Shown here piece by piece: positions 6,528 through 14,267 of a stretch of 22,248 nucleotides of DNA. The position numbers and the translations under genes are program-made. The notes below the pieces were generated by a model that saw nothing but the letters and a program-made list of their open reading frames with translations, was not told where the DNA came from and ran no database searches. The stretch is taken from positions 1 to 22,248 of the IMG/VR virus record IMGVR_UViG_3300038405_000239; one strand, written 5' to 3'. The stretch's first letter is position 1, and the number at the start of each line of letters is the position of its first letter. Source of the DNA: a virus.

Positions 6528-6784
6528 CAGTGTGGCGGCCAGTAATGCAGGGCCGCGAAGAGCAGCCCGGCGATGACCACTATGAGGCTGCCGAGCCGGA
6601 CAACGATGCGGTCGATCCTGGCTTCCAGGGCTGCTCTTAGAAGCTCCAGGTCCTGCTTGGTCGCGAGATTGGCACCCGACATGGCGTCGGCGAGCGCGGC
6701 AGCCATGTCGCCGGCTTGCTTGGTTTCGAACCCGGCGGCCTCGAATTGGCGGGCCAGCTTTAGCGTGTCAAAGGGTGCCGGCAC
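6527..6784 (-). CDS. DUF1640-like coiled-coil membrane protein, copy 1
   Basis: The 85-residue product begins at GTG 6784, five bases after the lipoprotein stop, so translation is probably coupled. The order is the N-terminal APFDTLKLARQFEAAGFE helix, a second helix, the LATKQDLELLRAALEARIDR coiled-coil segment that typifies DUF1640, and one C-terminal hydrophobic helix (LGSLIVVIAGLLFAALHYW). Compared with its downstream paralogue it keeps a more complete coiled coil. Both end in the same WPPH tail. Family members are coiled-coil membrane proteins found widely in bacteria and in mitochondria. I infer oligomerisation at the inner membrane. Nothing in the sequence shows a phage-specific task. 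Confidence 0.65.
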   Translation of the reverse strand: MPAPFDTLKLARQFEAAGFETKQAGDMAAALADAMSGANLATKQDLELLRAALEARIDRIVVRLGSLIVVIAGLLFAALHYWPPH

Positions 6785-6789
6785 GGCGG

Positions 6790-7194
6790 CTAATCGCTGA
6801 GCGGCTCAAAGGCGACGATCTGGCGACCTTCGAGTGAGCCGTCTCTGAAGTAGAGATAGCCAACGCCGTCGTAGACCCATTGGGAGACCCTGCCGCCGCC
6901 TGTTTCGGTGATGTTTATCTTGTCCGGCCTGCACGACAACCCTTCGGTTGCGGTGACCGGGTCGCCGATTTGCAGCGATTCAAGCTGCGCGACGCAGCCG
7001 CGGTAACCCGCGAGCCATTGGTCTTGGATGGCGACCTTCTTGGCGGCGTAGGCGGCGTAGCGCTCGTTGATCTGGATGATCTCAGGATCCGCCCACACGT
7101 CATAGGGCTGTGGCGCACACCCGCCGACGGCGGCGGCCAGCGCGGTTGCGGCAATCGGCACCAGTAGGGCAGATTTGATTTTGGCTCTGAGCAT
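6790..7194 (-). CDS. Predicted lipoprotein (moron cassette, first gene)
   Basis: The frame stays open farther upstream, but I choose ATG 7194. It gives a clean lipoprotein signal (MLRAKIKSALLVPIAATALA, then AAVGGC with the lipidated Cys near residue 25), and the upstream extension would run through the promoter-like element. The product is 134 residues. An AGGTG precedes the start. The mature part has a helical region (IIQINERYAAYAAKKVAIQD), two further cysteines and a beta-rich end (VSQWVYDGVGYLYFRDG). Surface or periplasmic lipoproteins in prophages often alter the host envelope or block superinfection, which fits a reverse-strand moron, but this is inference. No named family recognised. 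Confidence 0.65.
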   Translation of the reverse strand: MLRAKIKSALLVPIAATALAAAVGGCAPQPYDVWADPEIIQINERYAAYAAKKVAIQDQWLAGYRGCVAQLESLQIGDPVTATEGLSCRPDKINITETGGGRVSQWVYDGVGYLYFRDGSLEGRQIVAFEPLSD

Positions 7195-7277
7195 AGATGC
7201 ACCTGTGCTTGGAGTTGGGCTGGGCGGGGTGTGGCAAGCACCTCGCTCGGCCGCCCGCGCGCCAGCGAGGGCCCCGC

Positions 7278-7320
7278 ATTTCAACGCCGGCAGTTTGGTT
7301 AAAGGCAAGCGAATTTATCG
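7278..7320 (-). promoter_or_regulatory. Promoter/operator-like element, copy A (upstream of the lipoprotein operon)
   Basis: This 43-base stretch matches 14201-14244 at about 36 of 44 aligned positions, with two solid blocks (ATTTCAACGCCG and TTTGGTTAAAG). Both copies lie upstream of reverse-strand genes. Read on the reverse strand it offers TTGCCT (7308-7303), an 18-base spacer and TTGAAA (7284-7279), a plausible -35/-10 pair with a weak -10. From here the lipoprotein leader would be about 80 bases. It ends 4 bases before the tape measure ATG. The conserved blocks between the hexamers suggest an additional protein-binding site. Confidence 0.5.
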
Positions 7321-7324
7321 TTAA

Positions 7325-10300
7325 ATGGCTGACTCACTCACCCTGCAGATCGGCGTCGACACGACTGCGCTGACGGCGAAGCTCGCCCAGGCGCAGGCCG
7401 ATGTGCGCGCCTATGCGGCCGAGGTCAGAAAGCTCGCCGACCAGCTGCGCACCGCCGGTGCCGACCCGCAGCTGCAGCAGCAGCTCGAACGCGTCTCGGG
7501 GCAGCTGGCGCGCGCCCAGGGTGCGGCCGCCGGCTTTCGCAACGAATTGCGCGGCCACAAGGCCGAGGTCGAAGGCCTCGGCGCCAAATTCGGCGAGCTG
7601 ACCAAGGGCGTGCAGGAACTCGCCGGTGCCTTTGGCATCGGCTTTGGCGTCGAGCGCCTCGTTGAAGGCGTCAAGGCGATTGCCGAGCTCGGCGAGCACA
7701 CCAAGAACATGGCCGCCGCCGTCGGCCTCAGCACCGAGCAATACTCGGAAATGGCGCAGGCGATGGGGCTGGCCGGCGGCAACGCCGAGCTGGTCACACG
7801 CAACCTCAACCAGGTCCAGCGCAAGCTCGAAGAGGCGATCACCAACCCGGCGAGCCAGGCCCGGATCGCGATGCGCGCCCTCGGCCTGACCGTCGAGGAC
7901 ATGAAGGCGCAGCTCAACGACCTGCCCGGGTTTATCGGCAAATCTGCCGACGCCTGGGTCCGCATGGGCCCGAGCGCCAACCGCCAGACGATCTTTAGCG
8001 AACTCTACGGGACCCGCGGGATTGCCCAGCTGGCGCCGATCTTTGACCAGGGCTCGGCCGGCTGGGAGAAGCTCAAGGCCGAGGCGCGCGCCACCGGCTC
8101 GGTTATCGATGGCGAGGTCGCCGAAAAGCTCGAAGCGATCGCCCGCAAGATCAACACGATCGGCGAGGAGTTCCAGGGTCTCGGCATCAAGATCGTCGAG
8201 GGGCTGAGCAAGCCGCTCGAGGGTGCGCTCGGCATCCTCGACCGCATGGTCAAGGACGCCCAGGACTTCTGGGCCGGCATGCGCGCCGGCGAGATCGCCG
8301 AGCAGATCGTCCAGCCGACCGACCGCACCGAGGCGCTCTTAAAGCGGCGCGAGGCCGAAAAGGAACGGCTGACCGATTTGAACCTGTCGCGCGGGTTTGC
8401 CGGTCTGCCGCCGCTGCCCGAATTGCCGCCCGAGGAAAAGGCGGCGATCGCCAAGCAATACCCGGTCCCGGAGCGCGCCACGCCGGCGCCGCCCGAAAAG
8501 ACCGACGAGGAAAAGGCCGCCGACAAGGCCAAGGAAGAGGCGGCCAAGCCGTCGCCGGAGCCGCTGGCCAACGCCCAGCAGCAACAGAAAGACCTCGCGC
8601 GCGAGATCAAGCTCGTCGCCGACTGGCTCCAAGTCGAAGAGGCCGCACTCGACGACTCGATCGCCAAGGCCGGCAAAAACGAGGCTGAGATCGAGCGGCT
8701 GTCGCTCGCCAAGATCGCCGCAGCGCGCAATGCGGCCGAGGCCGAGCAGGCGGTGCGCGAGCGCTATGCCGCGGCCGCCGATAAATATTCGGGCAAGGAC
8801 CTCGGCGACCAGATCCGCAGCGGCGGCGGCGATCTTCGGGCCAAGGAATACGAGCTCGACAAGCAGCGGGTCGAGATCGAGCAGCGCTTTGCCGAGCAGA
8901 AGATCACCGCGGCGATTTCCGGCATGGAGGCACAGCGCCGGGTCCTCGACCAGGCCGAGGCGGCCGATATCGCCTCGGTCGAGCGCCGGCGCTCCTCAAA
9001 CCAGATTACCGCCGATGCAGCGGCCGCGGCCGAAATCCAGATCGTCGAAGCGCACCGCAGGGCGGCCGAGCAGATCCTGGCGCGCGAGGAGGAGGCCGCG
9101 CAGGGCCAGGTCAAGATCCTGCAGGAGGTCGCCAACCGCCGCGCCGAGCTCGAACAGCAGAGCGACGACAAGATCGCCGCCATCAAGGAAAAGGCGGCGG
9201 CTGAAGACAAGGCGCGCGCCGACAAGATCGACCAGGACCTCGCCGCGGGGCTCGCCCGCGCGCTGACGGGTGAGAGCCACGAGTCGATCGGCCAGGCGAT
9301 CCAGAAGGTCATCAAGCAGGAAGAGACCAAGGTCCTCGAAAGCGGGATCAAGCAACTGCTCGACGCGTCAGGTGTTGGCGCGGCGATCGACAAGCTCGAG
9401 CAGGGCTTTTCCGGCAAAAAGACCGAGACCACCGGGCCCGACAAGCTCAACGCGGCGCTAGCCAAGACCTCACCCGAGGTCGACCGCCTCGGCGACGCCG
9501 CGGCCCGGGCTGCGGCCAAGATTTCCGGCGGCGCGACTCCATCCGCGGCCGGAGCCCCCGGGTCATCCGGGGAAGGCACGGCGCCCGCGCTTCCCCCCGG
9601 CGCGGGCGCCGGCACGCCGCCCGGCGGCGAGAAATACGCCGGGCAGATCGCCGCGGCCGCGCAGCAATACGGCGTTCCCGAGGCGATCCTCTACAACCTG
9701 CTCGGCGCCGAGAGCGGGTTCAACCCAAAGGCGGGTCCGTCGAGCGCCGGCGCGCGCGGCATCGCCCAATTCATTCCGTCGACCGCGGCGCGCTATGGCG
9801 TCGACGTCACCAGCGCCGAGTCCTCGATTACCGGTGCGGCGCACTACCTTTCCGACCTCTACGCCCAGCACGGCAGCTGGGTCGGCGCGCTCGGCGCGTA
9901 CAGCGGCCAGGGGCCGGCGCTGGCGACCTATGCCGCGGAAAAGAACCCCTGGGGCCCGGCGCTGGTCGCCGCTGCCCGCGCCCGCGGAGGCGCTACGGCG
10001 GACCTGGCGCCGGCAGACGTGCCGGCTTTGGCCGAGGGCGGGTCGGTCGAGTCGACCGGGCTCGCCACCGTGCACGCCGGCGAAGACGTCGTGCCGGTCG
10101 GCTTCTGGGCGCAGATCGGCCGTGACATTTCGGATTTCATCGCCAACCCGCTCGAGCACGCCAAGGAGCAGCTGAGCGGCCTATTCGGTTCGACCGGGGC
10201 GACATTGGGCGAGGGCTTTCCGGCCTCTCCACCGCGAGCGCTGCCGCCGGCGCAGCCGGCACCCCTGGTGCCGCCTGATGAGGTCAAGGCGGTCGACCCT

Positions 10301-12160
10301 GACCTCGTCAGCGCCATCACCACCGACCAGCAGGTTCAGAAGGACAACACCGCCGCGACGGTGCAGCTGACCCGAGCGATCGAGGCGGCACCGGCAAAAA
10401 CCGCATCGAGCGGCACCCCGACGCCAGCCTCCGCACCCGCCGGCACCAGCAGCGGCGACAGCAGCAGCGACAGTTTTCTCTCGGGGCTCCTGGGCCTCGG
10501 TGCCATCGGCGGCCTCGTCGCGCTGACGAGCCGGCGCCGCACCGTCGGCACGCCGTCGACGACCACACCGCGCACAGTCTTTACCAGCGGCGGCATCACC
10601 AGCGAGACGCCGGGCTCGGCGACACCGGCATTGGTGCCGGCCAACCAGCAGCAGCAGTCACCGCGCTGGCAAACGGTGGGCGGCGAGCTCCTCGGCGGTG
10701 TCGCGGTCGTCGGCGCGCTGTCAAAGCTCTTTGGCGGCGGCGGCGGTAAGACCGGCAGCGGCACCGACGCGCAAAAGAGCAGCACTGACGCCAACACCCA
10801 GGCGACGCACGCCAACACCACCGCGGTCCAGGCCAATACGCAGGCTAAGGGCGGGACGACGACCGCACCCGCCGGCACCGCGGCGGCAACCGGTACGGCC
10901 CCGACCCGTGCTGCAGCCACCGCGACCGGCGCGGGCGCCGCGGGTGGCACGGCCGCGACCAGCGACGGCAGCGCCGCGACCGACGCCTATCTGGCGGCCT
11001 ACGACAAGGGCATCGACGAGCAGATAGCGGCCGGCACGCTCACGCCGGAAGAGGGAATGGCGGCCGCCGTGAAGGCCGGCGGCACGGGCTACGTCGCCCA
11101 GATGAAAGTCTCGGGCGGCAGCATCCTTACCGGCGGCACGGTTACCAGCGGGCAGTGGGCCGGCTCGCAGCTCGTAGTCGGCGGCAATGCCAGCGGCAAT
11201 GTAACCAGTATTTCAACGACGTCGCCGAGCGGGGATCAGGATTTCGTCGGCGGCACCAGCCTCGGCAATGTTTCCGGCTACAGCAGCAGCGGGACGAGCT
11301 GGTCCGACGTCAACAGCACGATCGACAATACGCTTGCCACCGGCACCGTGGCACCGGCGACTGCCGTCGGCAGCTTTGGCGATGTCAGCGGCTTGGGGCT
11401 CATGGGCGACCAATTCGCCGCCGCCTATTCGAATTCGTTTGACAGCAGCGGTGCGGCGGCCGCGTCGGGCGGCGGCGGCGGATTTTTCGGCCTCGGCAAT
11501 CTGTTCGGCGGCGGCGGCAGCAGCGGTTCTGGCGGCGGTAGTTCCGGCGGCGGGTTTGGCAATCTCAACATTGGCGGGACGGCGTCGAGCATCAACCAGC
11601 TCGGCAGCGCCATCGGGACCCTGGATCCGGCAGCCAAGCCCGCAGTCAGCGCGATCACCGGCGTCGTTGGGGCCTTCACCGGCCTGATCGGCCTCTTTAA
11701 GGGCCTGTTTGGCGGCGGCGGCCTCGGTCTTGGCTCGCTGCTCGGGTTTGCCGGCGGCGGGACGACACCCGCGGGGCCGATCCTGGTTGGCGAGCGCGGG
11801 CCCGAGATCATCACCCAGCCGGGCGGTCTCTCGGTGATCCCGGCCGGGCTGACGCGCGATATCATGGCCGGGATCCCGGCCGCGGCGATGGGTTTTGCCA
11901 TCGCGCGCGCCCCCGCGCCCTCGGTGATTTCTCCAGATTTTGCCGGGGGTGGCCTGGGTTTGCCGCCCGGCGCCGGCGGGTCCGGCAGCGGGCTGGTCGC
12001 CGGCCATCCGGCGGGCGGCGGGATCTCGGTGAACATCACCTCCTTTGACGGCCACGATGTGCGCCGCGTGCTGACGAGCCAAGCCGGGCGCGCGGCGATT
12101 GCCGAGGCCTTTGCCCGCGAGCGCCGCGGCAACAGCCGCCATTACCTCTCGGACGGCTGA
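7325..12160 (+). CDS. Tape measure protein with lytic transglycosylase domain
   Basis: The 1611-residue protein is the longest in the window and follows the chaperones, as tape measures do. The N-terminus (LQIGVDTTALTAKLAQAQAD) starts a coiled coil at ~10-65, followed by a helical region containing GIGFGVERLVEGVKAIAELG. A Pro/Glu-rich linker (~355-410) leads to a long charged coiled coil (~415-650). Residues ~768-870 form an SLT-type transglycosylase domain (YGVPEAILYNLLGAESGFNP, with catalytic Glu796, then AGARGIAQFIPSTA). Such a domain would cut peptidoglycan during DNA entry. The rest is low-complexity Gly/Ala/Thr sequence with a hydrophobic patch (LLGLGAIGGLVAL) and a common tape-measure ending (ILVGERGPEIITQPGG). 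I saw no cysteine in it. Only weak ribosome-site sequence precedes ATG 7325. Confidence 0.9.
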   Translation: MADSLTLQIGVDTTALTAKLAQAQADVRAYAAEVRKLADQLRTAGADPQLQQQLERVSGQLARAQGAAAGFRNELRGHKAEVEGLGAKFGELTKGVQELAGAFGIGFGVERLVEGVKAIAELGEHTKNMAAAVGLSTEQYSEMAQAMGLAGGNAELVTRNLNQVQRKLEEAITNPASQARIAMRALGLTVEDMKAQLNDLPGFIGKSADAWVRMGPSANRQTIFSELYGTRGIAQLAPIFDQGSAGWEKLKAEARATGSVIDGEVAEKLEAIARKINTIGEEFQGLGIKIVEGLSKPLEGALGILDRMVKDAQDFWAGMRAGEIAEQIVQPTDRTEALLKRREAEKERLTDLNLSRGFAGLPPLPELPPEEKAAIAKQYPVPERATPAPPEKTDEEKAADKAKEEAAKPSPEPLANAQQQQKDLAREIKLVADWLQVEEAALDDSIAKAGKNEAEIERLSLAKIAAARNAAEAEQAVRERYAAAADKYSGKDLGDQIRSGGGDLRAKEYELDKQRVEIEQRFAEQKITAAISGMEAQRRVLDQAEAADIASVERRRSSNQITADAAAAAEIQIVEAHRRAAEQILAREEEAAQGQVKILQEVANRRAELEQQSDDKIAAIKEKAAAEDKARADKIDQDLAAGLARALTGESHESIGQAIQKVIKQEETKVLESGIKQLLDASGVGAAIDKLEQGFSGKKTETTGPDKLNAALAKTSPEVDRLGDAAARAAAKISGGATPSAAGAPGSSGEGTAPALPPGAGAGTPPGGEKYAGQIAAAAQQYGVPEAILYNLLGAESGFNPKAGPSSAGARGIAQFIPSTAARYGVDVTSAESSITGAAHYLSDLYAQHGSWVGALGAYSGQGPALATYAAEKNPWGPALVAAARARGGATADLAPADVPALAEGGSVESTGLATVHAGEDVVPVGFWAQIGRDISDFIANPLEHAKEQLSGLFGSTGATLGEGFPASPPRALPPAQPAPLVPPDEVKAVDPDLVSAITTDQQVQKDNTAATVQLTRAIEAAPAKTASSGTPTPASAPAGTSSGDSSSDSFLSGLLGLGAIGGLVALTSRRRTVGTPSTTTPRTVFTSGGITSETPGSATPALVPANQQQQSPRWQTVGGELLGGVAVVGALSKLFGGGGGKTGSGTDAQKSSTDANTQATHANTTAVQANTQAKGGTTTAPAGTAAATGTAPTRAAATATGAGAAGGTAATSDGSAATDAYLAAYDKGIDEQIAAGTLTPEEGMAAAVKAGGTGYVAQMKVSGGSILTGGTVTSGQWAGSQLVVGGNASGNVTSISTTSPSGDQDFVGGTSLGNVSGYSSSGTSWSDVNSTIDNTLATGTVAPATAVGSFGDVSGLGLMGDQFAAAYSNSFDSSGAAAASGGGGGFFGLGNLFGGGGSSGSGGGSSGGGFGNLNIGGTASSINQLGSAIGTLDPAAKPAVSAITGVVGAFTGLIGLFKGLFGGGGLGLGSLLGFAGGGTTPAGPILVGERGPEIITQPGGLSVIPAGLTRDIMAGIPAAAMGFAIARAPAPSVISPDFAGGGLGLPPGAGGSGSGLVAGHPAGGGISVNITSFDGHDVRRVLTSQAGRAAIAEAFARERRGNSRHYLSDG

Positions 12161-12163
12161 GCT

Positions 12164-12871
12164 ATGAGCAACCTGGTCTACCCGACCCTGCCGGGGCTCG
12201 CCTGGCCGGTCGAGCGCACCTCGAATTGGGGCACGCGCATGCAGCGCGCGGTCAGCGGCCGCACACTGCGGCTCAGAGATTACGTCAACCCGATCTGGAA
12301 CTGGACCCTGACCTACAGCGGGCTCGAGGACAATCCGGCCGCCGGCGGCGCCTGGACCCAGCCGAGCGCCCCCGGCACCCAGCCGCAGACCTCGCAGCCC
12401 AATGCGCTGCGCATCCTGCTCGACTTTTTCAACTCGCGCGCCGGCGCCTGGGATGATTTTCTGTTCTGGGACCCGACCGACAACCTGGCGACCGGGCAGC
12501 CGGCGATCCCGTTCCCGGCCGTCGGGTGCGGCGCGGTTGACCCGACCTTGTTTCAGCTGACCCGGGCATTGGTGCCGGGCGGCTTTCAGGAGTGGATCCT
12601 GCAGCCTGCGGTCGTGCCGCAATCGGGCATCCCCAACCTCAACACGGTCGCCAATGTCTATTTCAACGGCAGCCTGCAGAGCCCGGCGAGCTACCAGGTG
12701 CTGCCAGGCGGGATCTTGCAGTTCAACAACGCCGTCGGCGGCGGCATCACGGTGACCGCTGATTTTTCCTACTACTTCCGCAGCTACTTCACTGATCGGC
12801 TGAGCCCCAGCTATTTCATCCAGCGGCTGGCCGAATTGAAGCAGGTGCGCATCACCAGCGAAGTGCTGTAA
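12164..12871 (+). CDS. Distal tail protein, DUF2460 (GTA gp12-like)
   Basis: The 235-residue protein matches the plan of DUF2460/TIGR02217 distal tail proteins. Its N-terminal half carries PVERTSNWGTRMQRAVSGRT, LRDYVNPIWNWTLTYSGL and LLDFFNSRAGAWDDFLFWDP. The C-terminal half holds a VYFNGSLQSPASYQVLPGG beta region and ends LAELKQVRITSEVL. In the Rhodobacter gene transfer agent the corresponding protein forms the ring at the tail end to which the hub attaches. Gene order here (tape measure upstream, DUF2163 downstream) is the same. The stop TAA overlaps an ATG (TAATG at 12869-12873) that opens a short leader ORF instead of the hub gene itself. Confidence 0.85.
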   Translation: MSNLVYPTLPGLAWPVERTSNWGTRMQRAVSGRTLRLRDYVNPIWNWTLTYSGLEDNPAAGGAWTQPSAPGTQPQTSQPNALRILLDFFNSRAGAWDDFLFWDPTDNLATGQPAIPFPAVGCGAVDPTLFQLTRALVPGGFQEWILQPAVVPQSGIPNLNTVANVYFNGSLQSPASYQVLPGGILQFNNAVGGGITVTADFSYYFRSYFTDRLSPSYFIQRLAELKQVRITSEVL

Positions 12872-12987
12872 TGGGACCTGCGACCGCCTCTCGGCGAAAG
12901 CGTGCTTTCGCCCCTGCCCCGCTTTCGCGGGGCCATGGTTCACTTCATGCCAGGGGCAGGCCCTGTCGGATAGGTCGCAGGTCATGA
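12871..12987 (+). CDS. 38-codon leader ORF within a palindromic insertion
   Basis: ATG 12871 overlaps the distal-tail stop (TAATG). The frame runs 38 codons to TGA 12985-12987, which overlaps the hub start (ATGA). The peptide is basic and reads as non-structural (many Arg, no hydrophobic core). Its first residues (MGPATA) mirror the hub start (MRPATA) because of a 17-base direct repeat. It probably has no function as a protein. Its value may be to carry ribosomes through the hairpin-rich element and deliver them to the hub start codon. Confidence 0.35.
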   Translation: MGPATASRRKRAFAPAPLSRGHGSLHARGRPCRIGRRS

Positions 12988-12998
12988 GACCTGCGACC
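12875..12998 (+). repeat. Palindromic element with direct and inverted copies of an 11-mer around the hub start
   Basis: GACCTGCGACC occurs at 12875-12885 and 12988-12998. Its reverse complement GGTCGCAGGTC lies at 12973-12983. Either outer copy can pair with the middle one. Between them are a perfect 9-bp hairpin (GGCGAAAGC 12893-12901 with GCTTTCGCC 12904-12912), a 7-bp hairpin at 12916-12933 and a competing pairing CCTGCCCC (12913-12920) with GGGGCAGG (12953-12960). ATGRGACCTGCGACCGC appears directly repeated at 12871 and 12984, as if duplicated by insertion of about 113 bases. Confidence 0.75.
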
Positions 12999-13922
12999 GC
13001 GGCGGTGCAGAATTTCCTCGGCGGCTGGGGGCCCTCGACCGACGCCAGCATTGCCGAGCTCTACACCTTCACCCTGCAGACCGGTGAGATACTGCGCTAT
13101 TCGGGCTTTCAGATCGGCATCTGCGCGCCGGCGCCCAACACGACGAGCCCCTCTAATTTTTTTGCGCTCGGTCCCAAATTCGACCATGGCGGCAACAAAT
13201 GCGCGGTCGGGGTCGAGATCGCCGAGCTCGAGATCAAGGTCTATGCCGGCGTCAATGACGAGATCGGCTTTCCCGGTGCGGGCACATTGACCTGGCAGCA
13301 GGGGCTGTGGGCCGGGCTCTTTGACGGCTGCCTGGTGGCACTCGACCACGCCGTCTGCGACTGGAGCACCGGATCGCTGGTCGTCATCGGCACTTACAAC
13401 GAATTCACCGGCCGGGTCGGCGATATCGACATCGGCCGCTCGATGACGACGATCCGGGTCAAGTCGCTGCTCGACCTCTTGAGCGTCCAGGTGCCGCGGC
13501 GGGTCTACCAGTCGATGTGCAACCACGCCTTTGGCGGGGTGATGTGCGGCTATGACCGGGTCAATGGCTTGAACGCGCTGGGGGCGGCGACCGGGATTGG
13601 TGCGATCACGGCGGCGGCGCGCAGCGGCAGCTCGCAGAACGCGATCAGCCTCGGGGTGTCGCCCAACCCGTCGACGGCCTACGACCAGGGCTCGCTCGTT
13701 GGCACATCAGGGCAGAACAGCGGTTTTACGCGCACTATCGGCCAGCTGGTCGATGGCACCGTCCATCTGCTGCAGCCGTGGATCTTCCCGGTCGCCACCG
13801 GCGACGGCTTCCAATTGCTGCCGGGCTGCGACCACACCCTGCCGACCTGCAGCGGTTACCTCAACAACGCCGGCCGCTACGGCGGGTTTCCCTACATCCC
13901 GCCGCCGGAGACGGCGGTCTAG
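12984..13922 (+). CDS. Tail hub protein, DUF2163/BR0599-type (GTA gp13-like)
   Basis: The 312-residue protein has the two-part organisation of DUF2163 plus the phage BR0599 C-terminal domain. The N-terminal half is beta-rich (AELYTFTLQTGEILRYSG, GVEIAELEIKVYAG, LFDGCLVALDHAVCDW). The middle carries GRVGDIDIGRSMTTIRVKSL and VQVPRRVYQSMCNHAFGG. The C-terminus has LLPGCDHTLPTC and the family-typical ending RYGGFPYIPPPE. Cys179, Cys188, Cys282 and Cys289 match the four-cysteine arrangement by which the gene transfer agent hub is reported to hold an iron-sulfur cluster. The start ATG lies in the loop of an 11-bp hairpin and overlaps the stop of a leader ORF. Its stop shares CTAG with the reverse-strand gene at 13919. 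Confidence 0.85.
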   Translation: MRPATAAVQNFLGGWGPSTDASIAELYTFTLQTGEILRYSGFQIGICAPAPNTTSPSNFFALGPKFDHGGNKCAVGVEIAELEIKVYAGVNDEIGFPGAGTLTWQQGLWAGLFDGCLVALDHAVCDWSTGSLVVIGTYNEFTGRVGDIDIGRSMTTIRVKSLLDLLSVQVPRRVYQSMCNHAFGGVMCGYDRVNGLNALGAATGIGAITAAARSGSSQNAISLGVSPNPSTAYDQGSLVGTSGQNSGFTRTIGQLVDGTVHLLQPWIFPVATGDGFQLLPGCDHTLPTCSGYLNNAGRYGGFPYIPPPETAV

Positions 13923-14194
13923 CCGCCGGGACCCGGGTTCTGCTCCTCGAGCGCCCGCACGCGGGCAGCCGTGCGCTGCTGCTGGCGGTGCATCGCGCGC
14001 AGCTCGGCGCGGATCTCGCGCATCTCGCTGCGCACCATCTCCAACTGGGCCTCGAGCCGGTCAAAGCCGGCGTCGTGGCGGCGCACGATTTCGGTCAACA
14101 CGTCGACATCGTCGCGCAGGGTGCGCAGCTCGGCGAGCACGCGCTGCAATTGCGCGGCGATGAACTCCAGGGTAACCGGCCGTTCCTCGGACAT
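13919..14194 (-). CDS. Small coiled-coil protein on the reverse strand (moron-like)
   Basis: The 91-residue protein is nearly all helix. It starts ERPVTLEFIAAQLQRVLAEL and continues with heptad-patterned LRTLRDDVDVLTEIVRRHD and MRAELRAMHRQQ-like segments, ending in a Pro/Gly tail. There is no signal, membrane helix or cysteine. Small coiled-coil proteins of this style are common in Bradyrhizobium-like genomes, but I know of no function. The promoter-like element copy B lies just upstream, with only about 7 bases between its -10-like hexamer and the ATG, so the message may be leaderless. Its stop overlaps the hub stop in a CTAG. Confidence 0.65.
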   Translation of the reverse strand: MSEERPVTLEFIAAQLQRVLAELRTLRDDVDVLTEIVRRHDAGFDRLEAQLEMVRSEMREIRAELRAMHRQQQRTAARVRALEEQNPGPGG

Positions 14195-14200
14195 CGCCTA

Positions 14201-14244
14201 ATTTCAACGCCGCCGATTTGGTTAAAGTCAACCGGAATTAATCG
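14201..14244 (-). promoter_or_regulatory. Promoter/operator-like element, copy B (upstream of the coiled-coil gene)
   Basis: Second copy of the element at 7278-7320, same orientation relative to the reverse-strand gene it precedes. On the reverse strand it reads TTGACT (14231-14226), 18 bases, TTGAAA (14207-14202). The spacing is identical to copy A, and the TTTAACCAAA block just downstream of the -35 is conserved. The gene start at 14194 is 7 bases beyond the -10-like hexamer. Confidence 0.5.
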
Positions 14245-14267
14245 GCGGCGCCGGAGCCGGCGGGCGG

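Noticed and set aside
6790-7308. Longer N-terminus for the lipoprotein (start at 7308)
   Set aside because: It would be read through the conserved promoter-like element and would bury the lipoprotein signal in the middle of the protein. ATG 7194 is preferred.
7278-7324. CtrA-type TTAA-N7-TTAA site near the tape measure start
   Set aside because: Several TTAA tetramers occur, but none has the 7-base spacing on a strand, and the second copy of the element does not preserve one.
8397-9266. 289-codon Arg/Ser-rich forward frame
   Set aside because: Overlaps the coiled-coil part of the tape measure in another frame; no hydrophobic pattern and no ribosome site.
11213-13051. 612-codon open frame on the reverse strand
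   Set aside because: It lies antisense to the tape measure and distal tail genes, is Arg/Ala/Gly/Pro-rich without domain pattern, and exists because high GC leaves few stops in that frame.
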